DNA of 64,000 bases from Straminergon stramineum (GCA_963920665.1 OY987264.1:33460906-33524905); one strand, 5' to 3'. Shown: positions 1 to 12,895, numbered from the stretch's first letter. Numbers and translations are program-made. Notes: generated by a model not told the origin, from the sequence alone.

Positions 1-199
1 TCTGTCAAATAGGACACAATTTCTCTTATAGTCGTTAGTTGGCATCTCCATTTTAGGAAAGTATCAATAATAGCCTTCACCTTCTTGCCACAATTCTTCC
101 CTTTCTTCTTCCCCTTGTGCATCACCTGCTTTCACAATATTCTCTTTGTGTATTTGCAAACAAGGGGAACAATTTTTGCAAGCATTTGTGATCTCATCC
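1..199 (+). pseudogene. 5' part of an unrecognised gene relic (unit 1), cut by transposons
   Basis: The last 100 bases (about 100-199) match the reverse complement of 16498-16590 closely: both contain the string ATCACCTGCTTTCACAAT and then GATCT-ATCC. The match continues at 13588 after the transposon nest, so this is the left half of one copy of an inverted duplication. I do not recognise the product. No intact reading frame spans it. Confidence 0.6.
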
Positions 200-836
200 T
201 ATCACTATTAGAAAATTTAGTGTCCAAATCAATAGAGAAGTGTTGATATCTTTTGTTGTTTTAGACTCATTGTTTTGAACAATAATCAATAGAAATATGT
301 TGATTCTTTCTATTGATTTGGTCAAATAAAAAAAGATTTTTAATTTGGTACATCCCAATTTCTTGGGCGCTTATTATATCTTTTTCCTAAAGAAAGCGTC
401 ACAGTGCAGTAACTAGTTACTATTTTAGTATTGGTTCTCATATAGAGGTGTATGCAAACTATGAAAATTCTTTAGCATCATCTTTATGCAAGTAGACTCA
501 AATTGTGCAAATATTGCAACACCAACTCAAAATATGTCAAAACAACCCTTTTGTTTCCTAAGCTACTTGGAGAAACTTTGATGCTCAGGAGTGCTTTCTC
601 TTAGCATTTCTCTCTTGACCCATTAAAATATTTCCTCAGACATCATCATAAAGGCAAAATACCCATAGTTTACAATAGAAGATATATAAGTATGCCATAT
701 ATTGCATATGCATGTATTAGCTCATTTTACAACTTAGAAAACATTGCAAAGTATCTAAAACATAGAGTAAAGAGAAGTTTTTTTGAGGAGTATAGGCATT
801 GTCTTAAATTCAATAGATCTCCAAGAAGTTTGGGGC

Positions 837-3800
837 CTCACCTGTGCCCATCCCAAAAACACAACACGAATGCATAGTTAGTGAGGATACACGAGGTGTC
901 TACAATCCACAAACGCATGCTATAGCTTTTACTAAGAGAAACCACGCCAAGACAAAAAATCACTACATCCTCAAACATTCAAAAAACTCAAAGAGAATAA
1001 CCATCAAAGAACCTGTGCAGAGATAGATTGTGAGGATGCCATGCTAGTAGTAATGCAACTCAGTGACTTCACAGTGATATGAAAGTAACAAAGCTCCAAC
1101 TCAAAAGTTCTTCTGAAATTTCACTATTCAGAGTAATGCCACCATTTAAGTCCTGTGTAATACTCAGTACTCTCAAGCTCATAGTATAGTGGCTAAAAGT
1201 TGTTTTGTTTTAAGGCAACCAAACATGCTATCTACATGAAAACACCAACTTGGAAACAATAAAGACCCCAAGCATTCAAAGTTATTGGTCCATGTGTATT
1301 AATTTAATGCATTAGTTTAATGCAACTTACCCCATGTATGAACTAGTATGGTGCATCCATTGCTAGTAAGTTCACCTACCTTGATTAATAAGTATCATTG
1401 GTAAGTCAAGAGTACTACAAGTCACTAAGGTCAATAAGTCCTTAGAATTAACTTCTACTAACTAGCTCAGTAAGTACTAAATTGGTTTAGTACAACATCA
1501 AATGACCATATGAGATCAACTAGGTTTGACTGGTAAAAAGTCCATGGAATATAAACAACTCAAGCAAGGCTTCAGGTAGATAGCTTTAATTTGTAGTACA
1601 TATGTCATAATGTGGAAGCAAATCTTTAATAAGAAAAGATTATGTGCCCTCGTAAAATCTTCCATCGTGCTTCCTATATACTCTAGAATATGAACAACAT
1701 GTGAAGGCACATCATAATTAGGCTACAAATCAAAGCATGACATATTTTGAGTTGGTATAAATTACCGGTTGTAAATATTTAAATATAGTTCCTGTGGTCA
1801 ATATATTAGTCACATCCTCTCACATTCAAAATGCAACAATATTGACCCAAATAAAACAACTTTTTCAAATACCCTTAAACGAACAAATTTTATAAGTAAA
1901 AATCTCTCCTATTCAAGGAAAACTTGTGAATTTAGAAGAGAAACATGGTGATCCCAATCCTTTTTTGTATATAAGAGGTATTAGAATCCCAACCTTATAA
2001 CTACTCTATTGCACTAAGATATCCTAGATTCTAGAGATCGAAATTCGAACATAAATCTTATGTCAAAGACTTGAAGTAGGAACCTAGAAAAAAAGAACAT
2101 TGCTGGAACATCCCAAGAATTGGGCGCACATCTAAGCTTTTCCAAGCTAACCCATTTGCTTCACAGGAACAGATTATGTTTCTTGTGCTTGTCTATATTA
2201 TATTTATACACTGCTTGTACCCTTATCATTGTACAATCTAATTCAAAGTCTTCTCAACATCCATATTGTACTTATGCTTAGGACATTAATAGTCATAAGC
2301 TTAAGAGCTTGCATAATATATATATATATATACTATATTTGCTAAGGCAAAAGTAAATATAGAGTACACATAATAACATTTCAACCATTCAAATATTTTT
2401 GACAAGGCAAAAAAAGTTCAAAAAATCTATTGTCAAATGTCTACCAACCACTAATGGTTTGTTTTGCAAGGCAAAAAATAGACAAAGTATAGAAAGTATA
2501 GCCAACTTCTAAGCATTATCTTTGACAACACCATAATAGTTACAAAACTTCAAGGAGGAAAGCCAAGAGTTATGACATTTTCCAATATTGTATAATGCAA
2601 AGATTCTACAACATATAGCAAGAGTGCAATTATAAAGGATAAGCATAACTGCCTAAAGTCCAGTACTCTTCCATAAAGGTGTAGACCTCACCTGCACCTA
2701 TACAAACCAACCAACACATAGTGAGTTAGAATGCATATGTTAGGTGTCTGCAACCTACACCACTTGTTATCATTTTCGCACGTAAAAGAACATGACAAAA
2801 CAACAGCTATGTTAATCCTCAATCATTTCAAGAGACCACAACTTGAGCATTTGCAGAAATAGTTTGAGAAGAAGAAGCAGCCATGGAAAGAGCCTTGATG
2901 CACCAAATTAGAGCCTCAGTAACAATAACAAACCCCTAATGCACCACTACCTTGCCTGTATGTAGATGCCTCTATTGCTCAATCACAAGTGCTACAGCAG
3001 GTTCAGCTACAATGGAGGAGAATAAAGGTCTTCTTCCAAAACAGATAGTACCTTCATTGGTTTTTTTTTAAAACAAACCCCCGAAACTAATGCAAGGCAT
3101 TTAATCTCTCATGAAAGCTCTAAGTTATTTACAAACAAGGAGTTGGTTAGCCACAAGGGACATTCCAGGTCCAATTTATTGCTATAATTGGTTCGTAAAG
3201 GTAAGAAGGCCCAAAAGAAATGTCAATTAATGTAGCCTCCATTTTATAGTCAATGTATCAACCTCCATTACCAAGTATGGTCTCATATCCGAATGACCAT
3301 GGTACCATGAGTAAATGACCATCTCAGTTCAACTACTCTTATTAACCATTGCATTATTCTAGGCAAATATATATTCCAAGGGGCTATCCAAAATTTATAG
3401 TACTAATCACTTTATGATAGCATGACTATACAACTTCCCTTAAGCCACCATGTGTGCATTGAAAGTGACAACCCAGCCATATACTAGTACAATAAATTAT
3501 GTTCCTCCCAAATAATTCACAATCAAAATTGGGAGGGGGGTTGGGAAATTTAAGCTCTAGAATTTGGATTTCATTCTCCTAACTAATTGGCAAACAGGAC
3601 ATTAGAATCCTTTAGCTTCATTGAGACCATTGTTTGATTAAGCAATAAAATCTGAAGATTCAACTCAAAATATGTATCATGTATCCGGAACTTAAAGAAG
3701 TAGCTAGAAAAAAAAGCAACTTCTAGAACATCTCTTTTTCAAAAAGAGCATTGATCTATATTTATCCATTCAAATGCCTTTTCAATTGATATCCTATTTT

Positions 3801-5910
3801 ATGATTTAAATGCAACAAAAACTTAAACAACCAACATAGTTGATGCATGCAGTCTAATTTTATACATAAAATTGTATAGAATGAGGGCATTTTTGTTGGG
3901 CCTTAAGAAGGTTTCCAACAACAAGCTCCACAAAATAGCATTTAGTCAATAGTCAATAAACAATCATATATTTGTCTTTAGAGACTGTGTCATAGCAGGC
4001 TCAACGTATAGATGTATTGTCATATAAAGGACAATAAGATTTTTATAAAAAACCTCTATCTCAATATACAAGCTTTTTTTCAAAAAGAAAGGCAATAAGG
4101 AATAAGGAGTATAGGAGCAAGATCCCCATTTGTATATTCCAAGTAATTTTAAGAGGACAAAGGCCTCACCTGCACCCATACACCAAAACGAACAATTAGT
4201 ATGTTTTAGTGCGCATGCAAGGTGTCTTAAGCCTTGTGTCACTTGTTATCGTTTTCACTTAAAAATAACTCAGAAACAAAACATAACTTAATCCAATACA
4301 ATCTATAGTCTATAGCATGAAGCAAATGGATTGGAATCCAGTCAAAAGAACATGATTATTTGATGTAGATTGTGTAGATGCCATAGTTGCTACAGCCCAT
4401 TGTCTTCAGTTCACAGGATCCAAAAACAAGACAAAAATTGTTTGAGCTAGTAGCTAGTAAGAAGCTAAGTGAAGCATATCAACAGTTGAAGGGAGTCCAA
4501 ATCATTGCCTTCGAAACCATCCAAACAGTATTGATAATACAGTGCGTATCCTATGAAGCAAAGAGTGCAGAGAGTGCAAACTTACTAAGTACAATTAGTA
4601 ACCGAGTGTACAACAGGGACCCGTTGGTTGAGCTAATACTCCTTGTTGTCTCGGGTATCATGTATGAATTTATGACCTGATTAAAGCTAAATTAAAGTTA
4701 GATCAGGGTCTTATTAGCTTATTACCACCAAATCGAGTGGATATTCAGGCTTGTATTGGTGCCATGTGTAATTGTGACATGTGACCATAGCAATATAATT
4801 CTCTGTGATTGTTTGGTGGTTAAATTACTCACCAATTCAAGCAGTTACACAGATTATGTCAAGTCTCAGGGAATTAGTCCTAGTTTGCTAATTAATTTGT
4901 GATAAATATAGTGGCTTTATAAATACCATAAGAGGTAGTATCTCCATGAGTAATAAAAGAGAAGTAAATTCCCAAGATAATAGAATCTTGCTCTTTATCC
5001 CATTTTCTGTAGTGGCATAAATCAACCGATATGAAACTGCCACATATCACTGGAGAGTTGTTTTTGTTGTAGCTTCACTAGTAAGGCATAAAACCGGCAC
5101 TACTTAATGAAGTTTGTGTTTAAAGGATTCTAATACATTCCACGTACAAAGTAACGTGTTGATTTTCTAGATCAAACTTAAATTTTGTTTCAATGCTTGA
5201 ATTTTGAATCTAGAAAAAAGATCTATTTCTCGAACTCCTTGCTAGAAGGTGTGATTCTATCAATCATCTGTCATGTAGTTTTCATTTCCATGAGTGGTAT
5301 TAATTTCTAGTTGTGAGGAATACAGTTTAACTATTTACTTGACAAAATCACAAATTTGCCAACTTTTTTCCTCTGTCTAGACATCAATTAATTGCTACTT
5401 GACATAAGAGAGAGTAGTAAGCAACAATTCTATGCCAACCATCATCATCAACATCATATTTTTTTCCTTGAAATATTATTATGATCAAGGTCTCTATATA
5501 TGTATGTTCTAGTAATGCCAAGCTTTGAGACAAGTAGTAAAAGCATTTGGCTCAAAAGATCAAAATAAAAAAATCCTATTTTTTTCCTGAGACAAGAGAC
5601 ATTTAGCTCTAGGTTCTAAATTTCTCACCCTATTTTCTTCCTTGAAACTCAAGGATTAACAAGGTATCCATATATGTAAGCTCAAGTTTGCATAAAGTAT
5701 GTCAAAACCTTCAAAGAACTTAGTTCTAAAACATCTAGTAACCATGTAGAAGTTGTGGTTTGCCAAAAACGTTGAAATGTTCCAAGAGGATGTGGTCCTC
5801 ACTTGTGCCCATCCCAAAAACAAAAACAAACGAATGTTGTGTTAGTGAGGTGCAACGGGGGTCTTTAGACCACAACGCGTGTTATAGCTTTCACAAGGTA
5901 CAAATCACAC
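837..5910 (+). repeat. Four decayed copies of a ~115-bp motif, period about 1.5-1.85 kb
   Basis: Copies lie near 837-960, 2687-2800, 4163-4273 and 5793-5910, all on the plus strand. Each starts with a CCTCACCTGTGCCCAT-like string, passes through AGTTAGTGAGG-like and AGGTGTCT strings, and ends in TTATAGCTTTTAC-like sequence. Weaker similarities between copies (for example near 1502, 3293 and 6282, and near 2072, 3689 and 5208) suggest the repeated unit is the whole 1.6-kb interval. All copies are inside the CACTA element. No gene is supported here. A 97-codon open frame at 4387-4680 has no recognisable domain. Confidence 0.55.
2318..2337. repeat. (TA)n microsatellite
   Basis: A short run of alternating TA sits in AT-rich DNA inside the CACTA element. 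Confidence 0.6.
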
Positions 5911-6919
5911 ATTCAAAAGCAAAAATCCACAATGTATGAAATCCACAGTAAAAAAATCCCTTTGAACCTGATTGTTGTTAGAATGCTATGATGACGCCAT
6001 GGTGTGTCCCAATGCCCACACTCAAAAGCACAAATCAAGCCTTGGAACAATGCTTCGGAACAGAGCTTAGTATAAAATTGCAACAGTTTGAGTGCCTTCG
6101 TAAACTCCACAGCAACAAACTGGGGTGTAGACAAGTGATAAACACCGCCTATCAACTTCAGTTACCAAGGTGAGCATTACCTCAGTGGTATTAAAATCAT
6201 CCTGTCAAAAGCTTGAACAGGTGTAGTTACTTAGGTAGTTAGTGAACTAAGTCAACAATCTATCCAACGACAAAACCAGATGGTCAAATGATCTCACGTG
6301 GAAACAGGGGCCCAAGGCAATTCTAAAATCCCTTCTATATATTTTCCATGAGATGGATTTGCTTATTATAGGTAGTGAGTAATTTGGAGGACTTGGATTA
6401 AATACTAACTTGTTAGCCATCCAGTATAACCTTCTCAGATTAATTAATAAAATGCTTGTCTTAAATTTTTGTCAATGGCTCATGTAAGTGTGGACTAAAT
6501 GTCCTGGTCATACACTAGTTATGAAGCAAGACTGTAGAATTATAAGGGCTGAATATGCCACCCATGCTTTTACTTTGTCATAACTTATGTGACAGGCTCA
6601 AACATTCCAAAACAATAATAACTGTATTTGTAATGAAATTCCATTTCATTTGTGTCAAAAAATCAACAATAACTAAGGATTGTTATTAGTTTGCTATGTC
6701 ATCAAGGCTAACTGTCTATGCCAAAAATGCCTTTACTTTAGTCTATATGACTAAGCTTTTGCTCATTGATTATTCAAGGATGTCTATAAGGACTAAAATC
6801 ACATCCTTTGCATATCCAGTGTAGAATCATAATGTTTATAAATATGCTCATTGTTACATTTTTTGAAACAAAGCAATGTAATAAAAGAGCAGTACTTAAT
6901 CAACAGTCTCATACTTGGA

Positions 6920-7140
6920 GTATGAATCTTAAAAAAGAAAAAAAGAAAAAAAAAGAGGAAAAAAAATGAAATAAAAAAATGGAAAAAAAAAATAGAAAAA
7001 AAAAATGGAAGAAAAAATGGAAAAAAAAATGAAAAAAAAATGGAAGAAAAAAATGGAAAAAAAAATAGAAAATAAAAATGGAAGAAAAAATGGAAAAAAA
7101 ATGAAAAAAAAATGGAAGAAAAAAATGAAAGAAAAGTTTT
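6920..7140. repeat. Purine-rich minisatellite (GGAAAAAAAT)n
   Basis: The plus strand is almost purely A and G with regular T, in units such as ATGGAAAAAAAA and ATGGAAGAAAAA. The composition makes long but meaningless open frames on both strands: lysine-rich on plus, phenylalanine-rich on minus. It lies inside the CACTA element. Confidence 0.85.
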
Positions 7141-7351
7141 TTTTTGCTGCCCGAAAATTTCAGGCAACAAAACTTTTTTCTTTTTTCAACTGCCTGAAGC
7201 CTCCAGGTAGCTAGTCCACACACCCATGGTTGCCACCCAGGTTTGAACTTGGAACCTCACACTTGAAATCACATCACCTTAACCAACTCGCCACTATTTA
7301 AATTCAAAGTACAAAGAAGTATTTGTTTCTTAAATATACACTTACAATTTG

Positions 7352-7724
7352 GTATTTTGGAACTCAGCAGACTTTGAAGACCATTTTGACATAGTTGAAT
7401 AACTTTTTTCGAAAATCTTTGGACTAAGAAAATCTAGGCAATCAAGTTAACTTTCATCTCCAAAAATCTTTTTGTGATTTTAAGCCTCCATTCAAAAGTT
7501 ATAGACAAAATTCAAAGAGGGTGTTTGAAAATAGCAAAGAAAATATTCCTTGCTACCCTACTTTGAATTTTGTCTATAACTTTTGAATGGAGGCTCACAA
7601 TCTCAAAAGGATTTTTGGAGATGAAAGTTAGCTTGGTTTTCCAACTTTTTTTTAGGTTCAAAGATTTTTGAAAAAAGTTATTCTACTATGCCAAAATGGC
7701 CCCCAAAGTCTGTTGAGTTTTTCA
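7352..7724. repeat. Fold-back element, ~165-bp inverted repeat arms
   Basis: The left arm (about 7352-7518) and right arm (about 7556-7724) are imperfect reverse complements: AACTCAGCAGACTTTG against CAAAGTCTGTTGAGTT at the outer ends, and CCTCCATTCAAAAGTTATAG against its complement near the centre. The loop is about 40 bp. A diverged half-copy resembling the right arm is at about 38,905-39,070. Confidence 0.75.
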
Positions 7725-8542
7725 AAAAAAGAATTGTGAATGATAATTAAGTTAAAAAAAAGATTTCATAGTACATAGAATTTCAACCATTGTGCTTTAA
7801 ATGTTGCCCAAATGAGGGTGTTTTAAATGTTTTAAGTGTTTTGAAAGTCTTAATTGTATATTTTTATGCCTTTCAACTTTAGAGATTATGTTCAATATCT
7901 TGTTGAGAGTTTGTATAAGGAATTTCAAACCAATTGGATCTATTTGTCATGAGTGCCCGAAATCACCCAAAACTAAAAACAATCACCTTTTGAGAAATAA
8001 CTTTTTAATTGTAACTTGGATTGATCAAAAAAATTCTAGGCATTAATCTAGTAGTGAAACACAAGTTTATTAAATATTTCACATTTTGTACAAAAATTGT
8101 ATTCAACAAATATTGTATCAAGAAGGGCCTACTCAAAACTAAGTAAAAAATGGTGTGAAATCATGACTCATGATTTTGAGGATTAATTATTTATTTGGCA
8201 TAAATGTGCCAACCTTGCCCTATTGCTACAATATAAGAACATTCAAAAATCTTATAAATGTACCAAGTAGAGTCCATAAATTGCAAAAGATTTCAAAGAT
8301 TCTAATAGATTTTAACAATTTTCAACAATTTTCAACAAGATTCTAAAAGATTCCTAAAAGATTCTAGATTCCTAAAAGTTTTGTTGATTCAATCATTGCA
8401 CTAATCAAATCAACAGAAAGTTGGTAGCAATTTGTTGATTTTTACAAAAAGTTCAAAAATCAATGAAATCGGTCACTACAGTGGCCCAAACAACAGAAAA
8501 CAATTGATTTTTTGTTGATTTGGTCACAATTTTCTAGTAGTG

Positions 8543-8893
8543 TATTGAAAAAATAAAGCTTAACTTATTGGCTCAGATGCAATAATAATGAATAGGAAAC
8601 TCAGATGGCTAAAATTGATAACATATAATAAATTGAATGGTCACTATATACCACACACCAAGTATCGGAGTATGCTCTAGCTATCTAAGTAAGCACTAGG
8701 TAGTGCAACATTGCTAAAAGTCTAAAATGAGAGTAAGGAGAACTATGCTAGAGTACTCTTCTTATTGTCAAGGTACTAGGCAGGAATGAAAAAGTCATTA
8801 GTGCTTCTTGATCCAGCTCCAAGTAAACTCATTATGGTATGTCATGTACCTATGTTTGTGAGTTGGTCATTTATGGCTCATCATTTCTCAACA
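8543..8893 (-). mobile_element. Copia 3' LTR (3'-most 3 bp displaced to 200-202)
   Basis: It aligns along its length with 13212-13582. Shared landmarks are TATTGAAAAAA at one end, TTCTTATTGTCAAGGTACTAG in the middle and a CAACA end. The CACTA element entered 3 bp from the LTR end, so the terminal TAT is duplicated. The two LTRs differ at many positions, so the insertion is old. Confidence 0.8.
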
Positions 8894-8936
8894 CTCCCAA
8901 TGAGCACTATGGTGATCAGCTCAAACCTCCCACTTT

Positions 8937-9069
8937 AGCACAATTTTCTAGAATGTAGTTGCAAGCCTGCTAAACTAGTGAGGTGCTCAAAATGATCTTG
9001 TGGTAGACCCTTGGTCATTAGATCAATGATTTGGTCTTCAGTACAAATATAAGTGATGGAGATGTGGCC
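8937..9069 (-). pseudogene. Copia pol C-terminus (end of RNase H region)
   Basis: The minus strand reads GHISITYICTEDQIIDLMTK, then a stretch ending at a TAA (8937-8939). This is the standard copia pattern in which the last part of RNase H carries an xxTEDQxxD motif just upstream of the polypurine tract and 3' LTR. The rest of the domain resumes at 11758 beyond the MULE-like insertion. Confidence 0.75.
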
Positions 9070-9781
9070 CTCGAGGGCAGCACTAACGACTATTTAGAAA
9101 CAATGTGTGATAAAATTTAGGGTATTATTTATTAGTTGGAGTTAAAATTTTGAAAAAATGTACAAATAAATTAGGGATCACAAAAAGAGAAAGGGGTGTT
9201 ATAAAAAAATATAGGGTCATCATAAGTTAAGGTTTTTAATTTTTTTTAGATTCAAATATAGGGTTCTAGAAGAGATAAAGGTGGATGAATGTGGATGAAA
9301 CCTTCACGTTCTGTCTATTGGTTGGATGAACTGATGAATAAATAAGACATGGACCGAGGTACATAATTGCTTACAAGTGGACACTAAAGTGTAAAGCCTT
9401 TGGATGCTAGCCACTTGCATTCACTAAGTTCAATGTAACTGAATGTAGACCCTTAATGATGGTCTTTTGGATGCTCGTTGGCTCAAATCAATAGCTTAAT
9501 TTTAATTCAATTCAGTTGCTTTCATTGTGCTAGTGGGTGATTGTTGCTAGATTTTGAATTATCGTGGGAGTTCTCTAGGGTTTGCTAGAGGGAGAAACAA
9601 GCAGCTTTTTGGAGAATACGAATCTTGCTTTAATCTTGCTTTGCCGTGCATATTGCACAGTTGTTTTTTTGACTAAATGTGATGTGTAGTTCGGCAATGG
9701 TGGTTGGGAGGCCTCTTTTATAGCCGTTTAGGGTTTGAAACTACAATAAGTTGTTATCTGCTACCTTGCTATTCTTGAATT

Positions 9782-10272
9782 CTATTGTTTTGACCACCTC
9801 GTGAATTTTTTAGGATTCGGATCTATATTCAGGTTGTTTTTAAAATCTGCTTTCATATGTTGCATTCTGTGTTTTGGCCTCTTAGGTTTAGGGTTAGCGT
9901 GGGAGCTCAAGATTCCTCTTCCTTGGTTGACTGAGGAGATTGTGGCGGTAGACGAGGCGTGCCTGATCTCCAAGGACGTGAGAGCTTCGACAGCTTTGTC
10001 AAGTAGAAATGTCTGCAACTCGCTCAGGTGGACATAGACAACACCATTGGAGAGCATTGGGTGGCACTGCACATTATGGTTGAAGTTTTGCTTGTGTAGT
10101 ACTTGGAAATGTTCTCTCCATCCAAGCATGTCCCAGTGGTGGTGCTGAATGAGGAGTGCTTCAGCAACGCACTAGTGGGAGAGGGCAAGGCAACCACGCC
10201 TTCATCGTCGAGTGAAATCGCCAAGTCGATAGAGGCTGAATTCCATTCTGGTATGCAACTCTCTATCATCAT
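9782..10272. other. GC-richer, gene-like segment inside the MULE-like element
   Basis: Base composition rises clearly against the AT-rich flanks, and both strands hold open stretches (115 codons on minus 9782-10129, 80 codons on plus from 10103). One plus frame reads as plausible protein around IPLPWLTEEIVAVDEACLIS. I recognise no domain and cannot pick the true frame. Mutator-like elements often carry captured host gene fragments, so capture is an inference; a decayed transposon ORF is the alternative. Confidence 0.35.
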
Positions 10273-10912
10273 TTATGTTAGGTTGTTATTAGTTGCCCAA
10301 ATTTTTTACCTCCCCATTTTTTTTGGCATTTGGATTTGCATCTAAATGCGAGTTAGACTTTGTTATCATTTGTATTAAATCAGTGTGAGTGGCCCACAAG
10401 TTAAACCTCCCCATTTTTTTTGGCATTCAAAAATTTCATGTGAATACAAGTTCTCTTTTGTCATTTTTGTTAGCTTTGAGTGAGTTCCCCAAAATTCTTA
10501 CCACCCCATTTTTTGTTGCATATGAACTTGCATATGAATACGAGTTCTAAGGATTGGCCATTTGTATGAGCTAGGTGTATGTTGCACAAAGTTCTTACTC
10601 TAATTTTTTGGGGCATTTAGATTTTCACTTGAATGCAAGTTTTGTAGTGCCAAATCTACAGGTACATAAACCCCAAACCTTAACTTTTTCAATCACTTAT
10701 GTTGTCCAATTATAGTACTCTCCAATTTTGTTACTCTAGTTTTTAATGGGTGATAACATGTTTATCTGAATGCAAATTATGTGTCCAATGTCCTCAATTT
10801 GTAGGGTGATGGTGACATGGAAGTCACTTCATTCAACAACAATTTTGCATTTAGGTGGATTTAGGGGCTTTCATTTTTGCATTGTTTATATTTTTTTTGG
10901 TAGGGGGCCAAG

Positions 10913-10967
10913 GTTGTTTGCAGAGTACTTAGTTGCAGTTTTGGTCACTAAGTACTCCGCAAACAAC
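10913..10967. repeat. Hairpin, 21-bp imperfect stem
   Basis: GTTGTTTGCAGAGTACTTAG at 10913 pairs with CTAAGTACTCCGCAAACAAC ending at 10967, with a 13-base loop and one mismatch in the stem. It lies inside the MULE-like element; the role is unknown. Confidence 0.6.
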
Positions 10968-11757
10968 TTAGTATCATGAATAAGGTTTATAGTAGGACAT
11001 ATTAAATGCTTCTATTGAATTTTTGATGCTCTACAACTTCTAATTGTGAATGCGAGAAGTATTGTAAATGCATGGAGTGATTCAATTGAAGCGTGTTTGT
11101 GTTTTGTAACACAAAAACGACTTGTATTGTTTGGGTGAATTCAACTCTTGTTCATTAAGGTAGTTCTACACTTTAAGTTTTTTTCTTGTCTTTTTGGTAG
11201 TTTACTTCCTTGTACTGTTAGAATAGCCAAAAGTTTTGACTTGCTAAAACTTTGGACTTATGATTGCTTCATTTACTGAAACTCCTAGAGTTCTACCCTT
11301 GTATTCTAGTTCAACACTTTTGTTTCAGTTCTACACTTGTATTTCAATCCTGCCCTTCTTTGTTAGTTTTGCACTTGTTAAATTTATGCCATTTCATTGT
11401 GATTTCTTGCATGTCAATGGAATTCTAGACATGAATGCTTCTTTGCTTTTTCTTTGTACTTTGTAGATGCAATTGTTTTTGTAAAGGAATAACATACACT
11501 ATTGTAAAATATTTCCAGTCTTGCAAATTAATGAGATGCACCGGAGTATTTTATAAAAATTTTACAAGTAAAATAGGGTACTAAAAAATTTGCAAGCTTT
11601 TCATTTCAACGAAACATAAGGTACTAAGAAATGGAAAAATTCTCCTTTTTTTTCTAATGAAAGGGTATATTTAATACTCAAATTTCAAAATAATACCCTC
11701 TTTCTATTCTGTGGTTATCTCAAGTGTATGCAAAAAATCATAGTGAGTGCCAACCCT

Positions 11758-12890
11758 GAGATGTGGCCGTCAATCTCAACATCCTAAATTTTGTGGTACT
11801 CCATGTCAATATGCTTTTATCACTAATGGAAGGCGGAATTCTGCACTAGTCGAACTGTCGATTGGTTGTCACAAAACAACTAGGTAGCTTGTAACTAGGG
11901 GGAACAGATGCTACTTAACAAATGGTGCAACCAAAGTAGCTCTTGGGTAACTAGATATGCCATGACATTTTTAGACTCGGTAGTGCTAAGTGTTGTACAA
12001 GTTTGTTTCCTACTCCCCTACGCAATCGGCCCACCATTTAATAGCAGTATGAAGCCTCATCGAGATTTCCGATCATTCAAGTCGGCGGCGTAGTTAGCAT
12101 CACAGTATAAAGTCAGGATGTTAGTGTTGTTGCCACGTCCATATGTGATTGTATGGCCTAAGGTGCCTTTGATATACTTCAAGATGCATTTCAAGCTAGA
12201 AACTAGGGCCATTGTTGGGTGGTCGCCCTGGTGGTCGCCCTAGTGGTCGCTTAACCTTGAAATGTTACTAATAGCATAGCTGATGTTGAACATGGTACTG
12301 ATTTGGGTAAATTGCAAAGCATCCAATGCATTCTCGATATGGAAAAAAAAGACTTAGGTTCATTTGGTTTTGCTAGCATTAGTTGGGTAGCACTACTTGG
12401 ATGTGATGGAACAGTGACGGGGTGACATTCTTCAAGACCAAAATGTAGAAGGATGTGCTCTAAGTACTTGTGTTGATCAACATGGATGAGCCTTTGATCT
12501 TGGTCTCGAGAAATATGCAACCCAACGTAGACCTTGGCGAGAACCTTGGTAATTTGAAAAGCACTGCCCATATAGTTTAAGATCTCTTCAATCGAATTGT
12601 TGAGAATGCTATAGATCATGTTGTCATCTACCCAAATATAGAGGATGAGTTTTGGATTGGCCTTGTTGATATAAATGCAACAATTAGCATGTGAAACAAT
12701 CAAATCGTAAGGTTGAAGGAATAAATCAAACTTGTGATTCCATACTCTTGCACTTTGACATAGCCCATACAATGCTTTGTTGAGTTTACCATCAAGTCAC
12801 CTAGTTGTAGAACGATTGTTCTCAAAACCAATTATTTGTTGCATGTAGATCAATTCATGAAGGGTGGCGTTGAGGTAAGTAGTTTTAACA
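11758..12890 (-). pseudogene. Copia reverse transcriptase and RNase H relic
   Basis: Reading the minus strand from 12890, the reverse transcriptase starts near LDVKTTYLNATLHELIYMQQ and continues through ALYGLCQSARVWNHKFDLFL. The catalytic box reads YIWVDDNMI in place of the usual YVDD context. A 173-codon open stretch spans 12772-12251. RNase H follows (CDANYAADLNDRKS, LLNGGPIA, LSTTES, CDNQST) with several stops, then breaks at the MULE-like insertion. These motifs are diagnostic of Ty1/copia pol; stops and frame breaks make it non-functional. Confidence 0.85.
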
Positions 12891-12895
12891 TCAAG

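Larger units (their letters stand above)
203..8542. mobile_element. CACTA-type (En/Spm) DNA transposon, non-autonomous
   Basis: The left end reads CACTATTAGAAAATTTAGTG and the right end, reverse-complemented, reads CACTACTAGAAAATTGTGAC. Both continue into CCAAATCAA. A 3-bp duplication TAT flanks it (200-202 and 8543-8545). Near both ends, copies of an AATCAA(C/T)AGAAA-like motif recur in both orientations (for example 230-320 and 8390-8530), as expected for subterminal transposase-binding repeats of this superfamily. I see no transposase reading frame across the 8.3 kb, so it probably depended on a partner. The interior is AT-rich and built partly of decayed repeats. Confidence 0.8.
9070..11757. 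mobile_element. MULE-like DNA transposon with 11-bp target duplication
   Basis: GAGATGTGGCC occurs immediately outside both ends (9059-9069 and 11758-11768) and joins the two halves of the copia RNase H frame when the insert is removed. The ends are imperfect inverted repeats: the left has AGGGCAGCACTAACGACTAT, and the right reverse-complemented has AGGGTTGGCACTCACTATG. Both later contain AGGGTATTATTT. A 9-11 bp duplication with imperfect TIRs fits Mutator-like elements. No transposase was found, so this is a non-autonomous copy. Confidence 0.65.

Noticed and set aside
4640..5020. Possible copia LTR (TATA-like TTTATAAATA, AATAAAAG, then TGGCAT)
   Set aside because: No second copy, clear ends or target duplication could be found, and it lies inside the CACTA element.
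6799..7223. Long phenylalanine-rich minus-strand and lysine-rich plus-strand open frames
   Set aside because: They are translations of the purine-rich minisatellite and have no protein-like composition.
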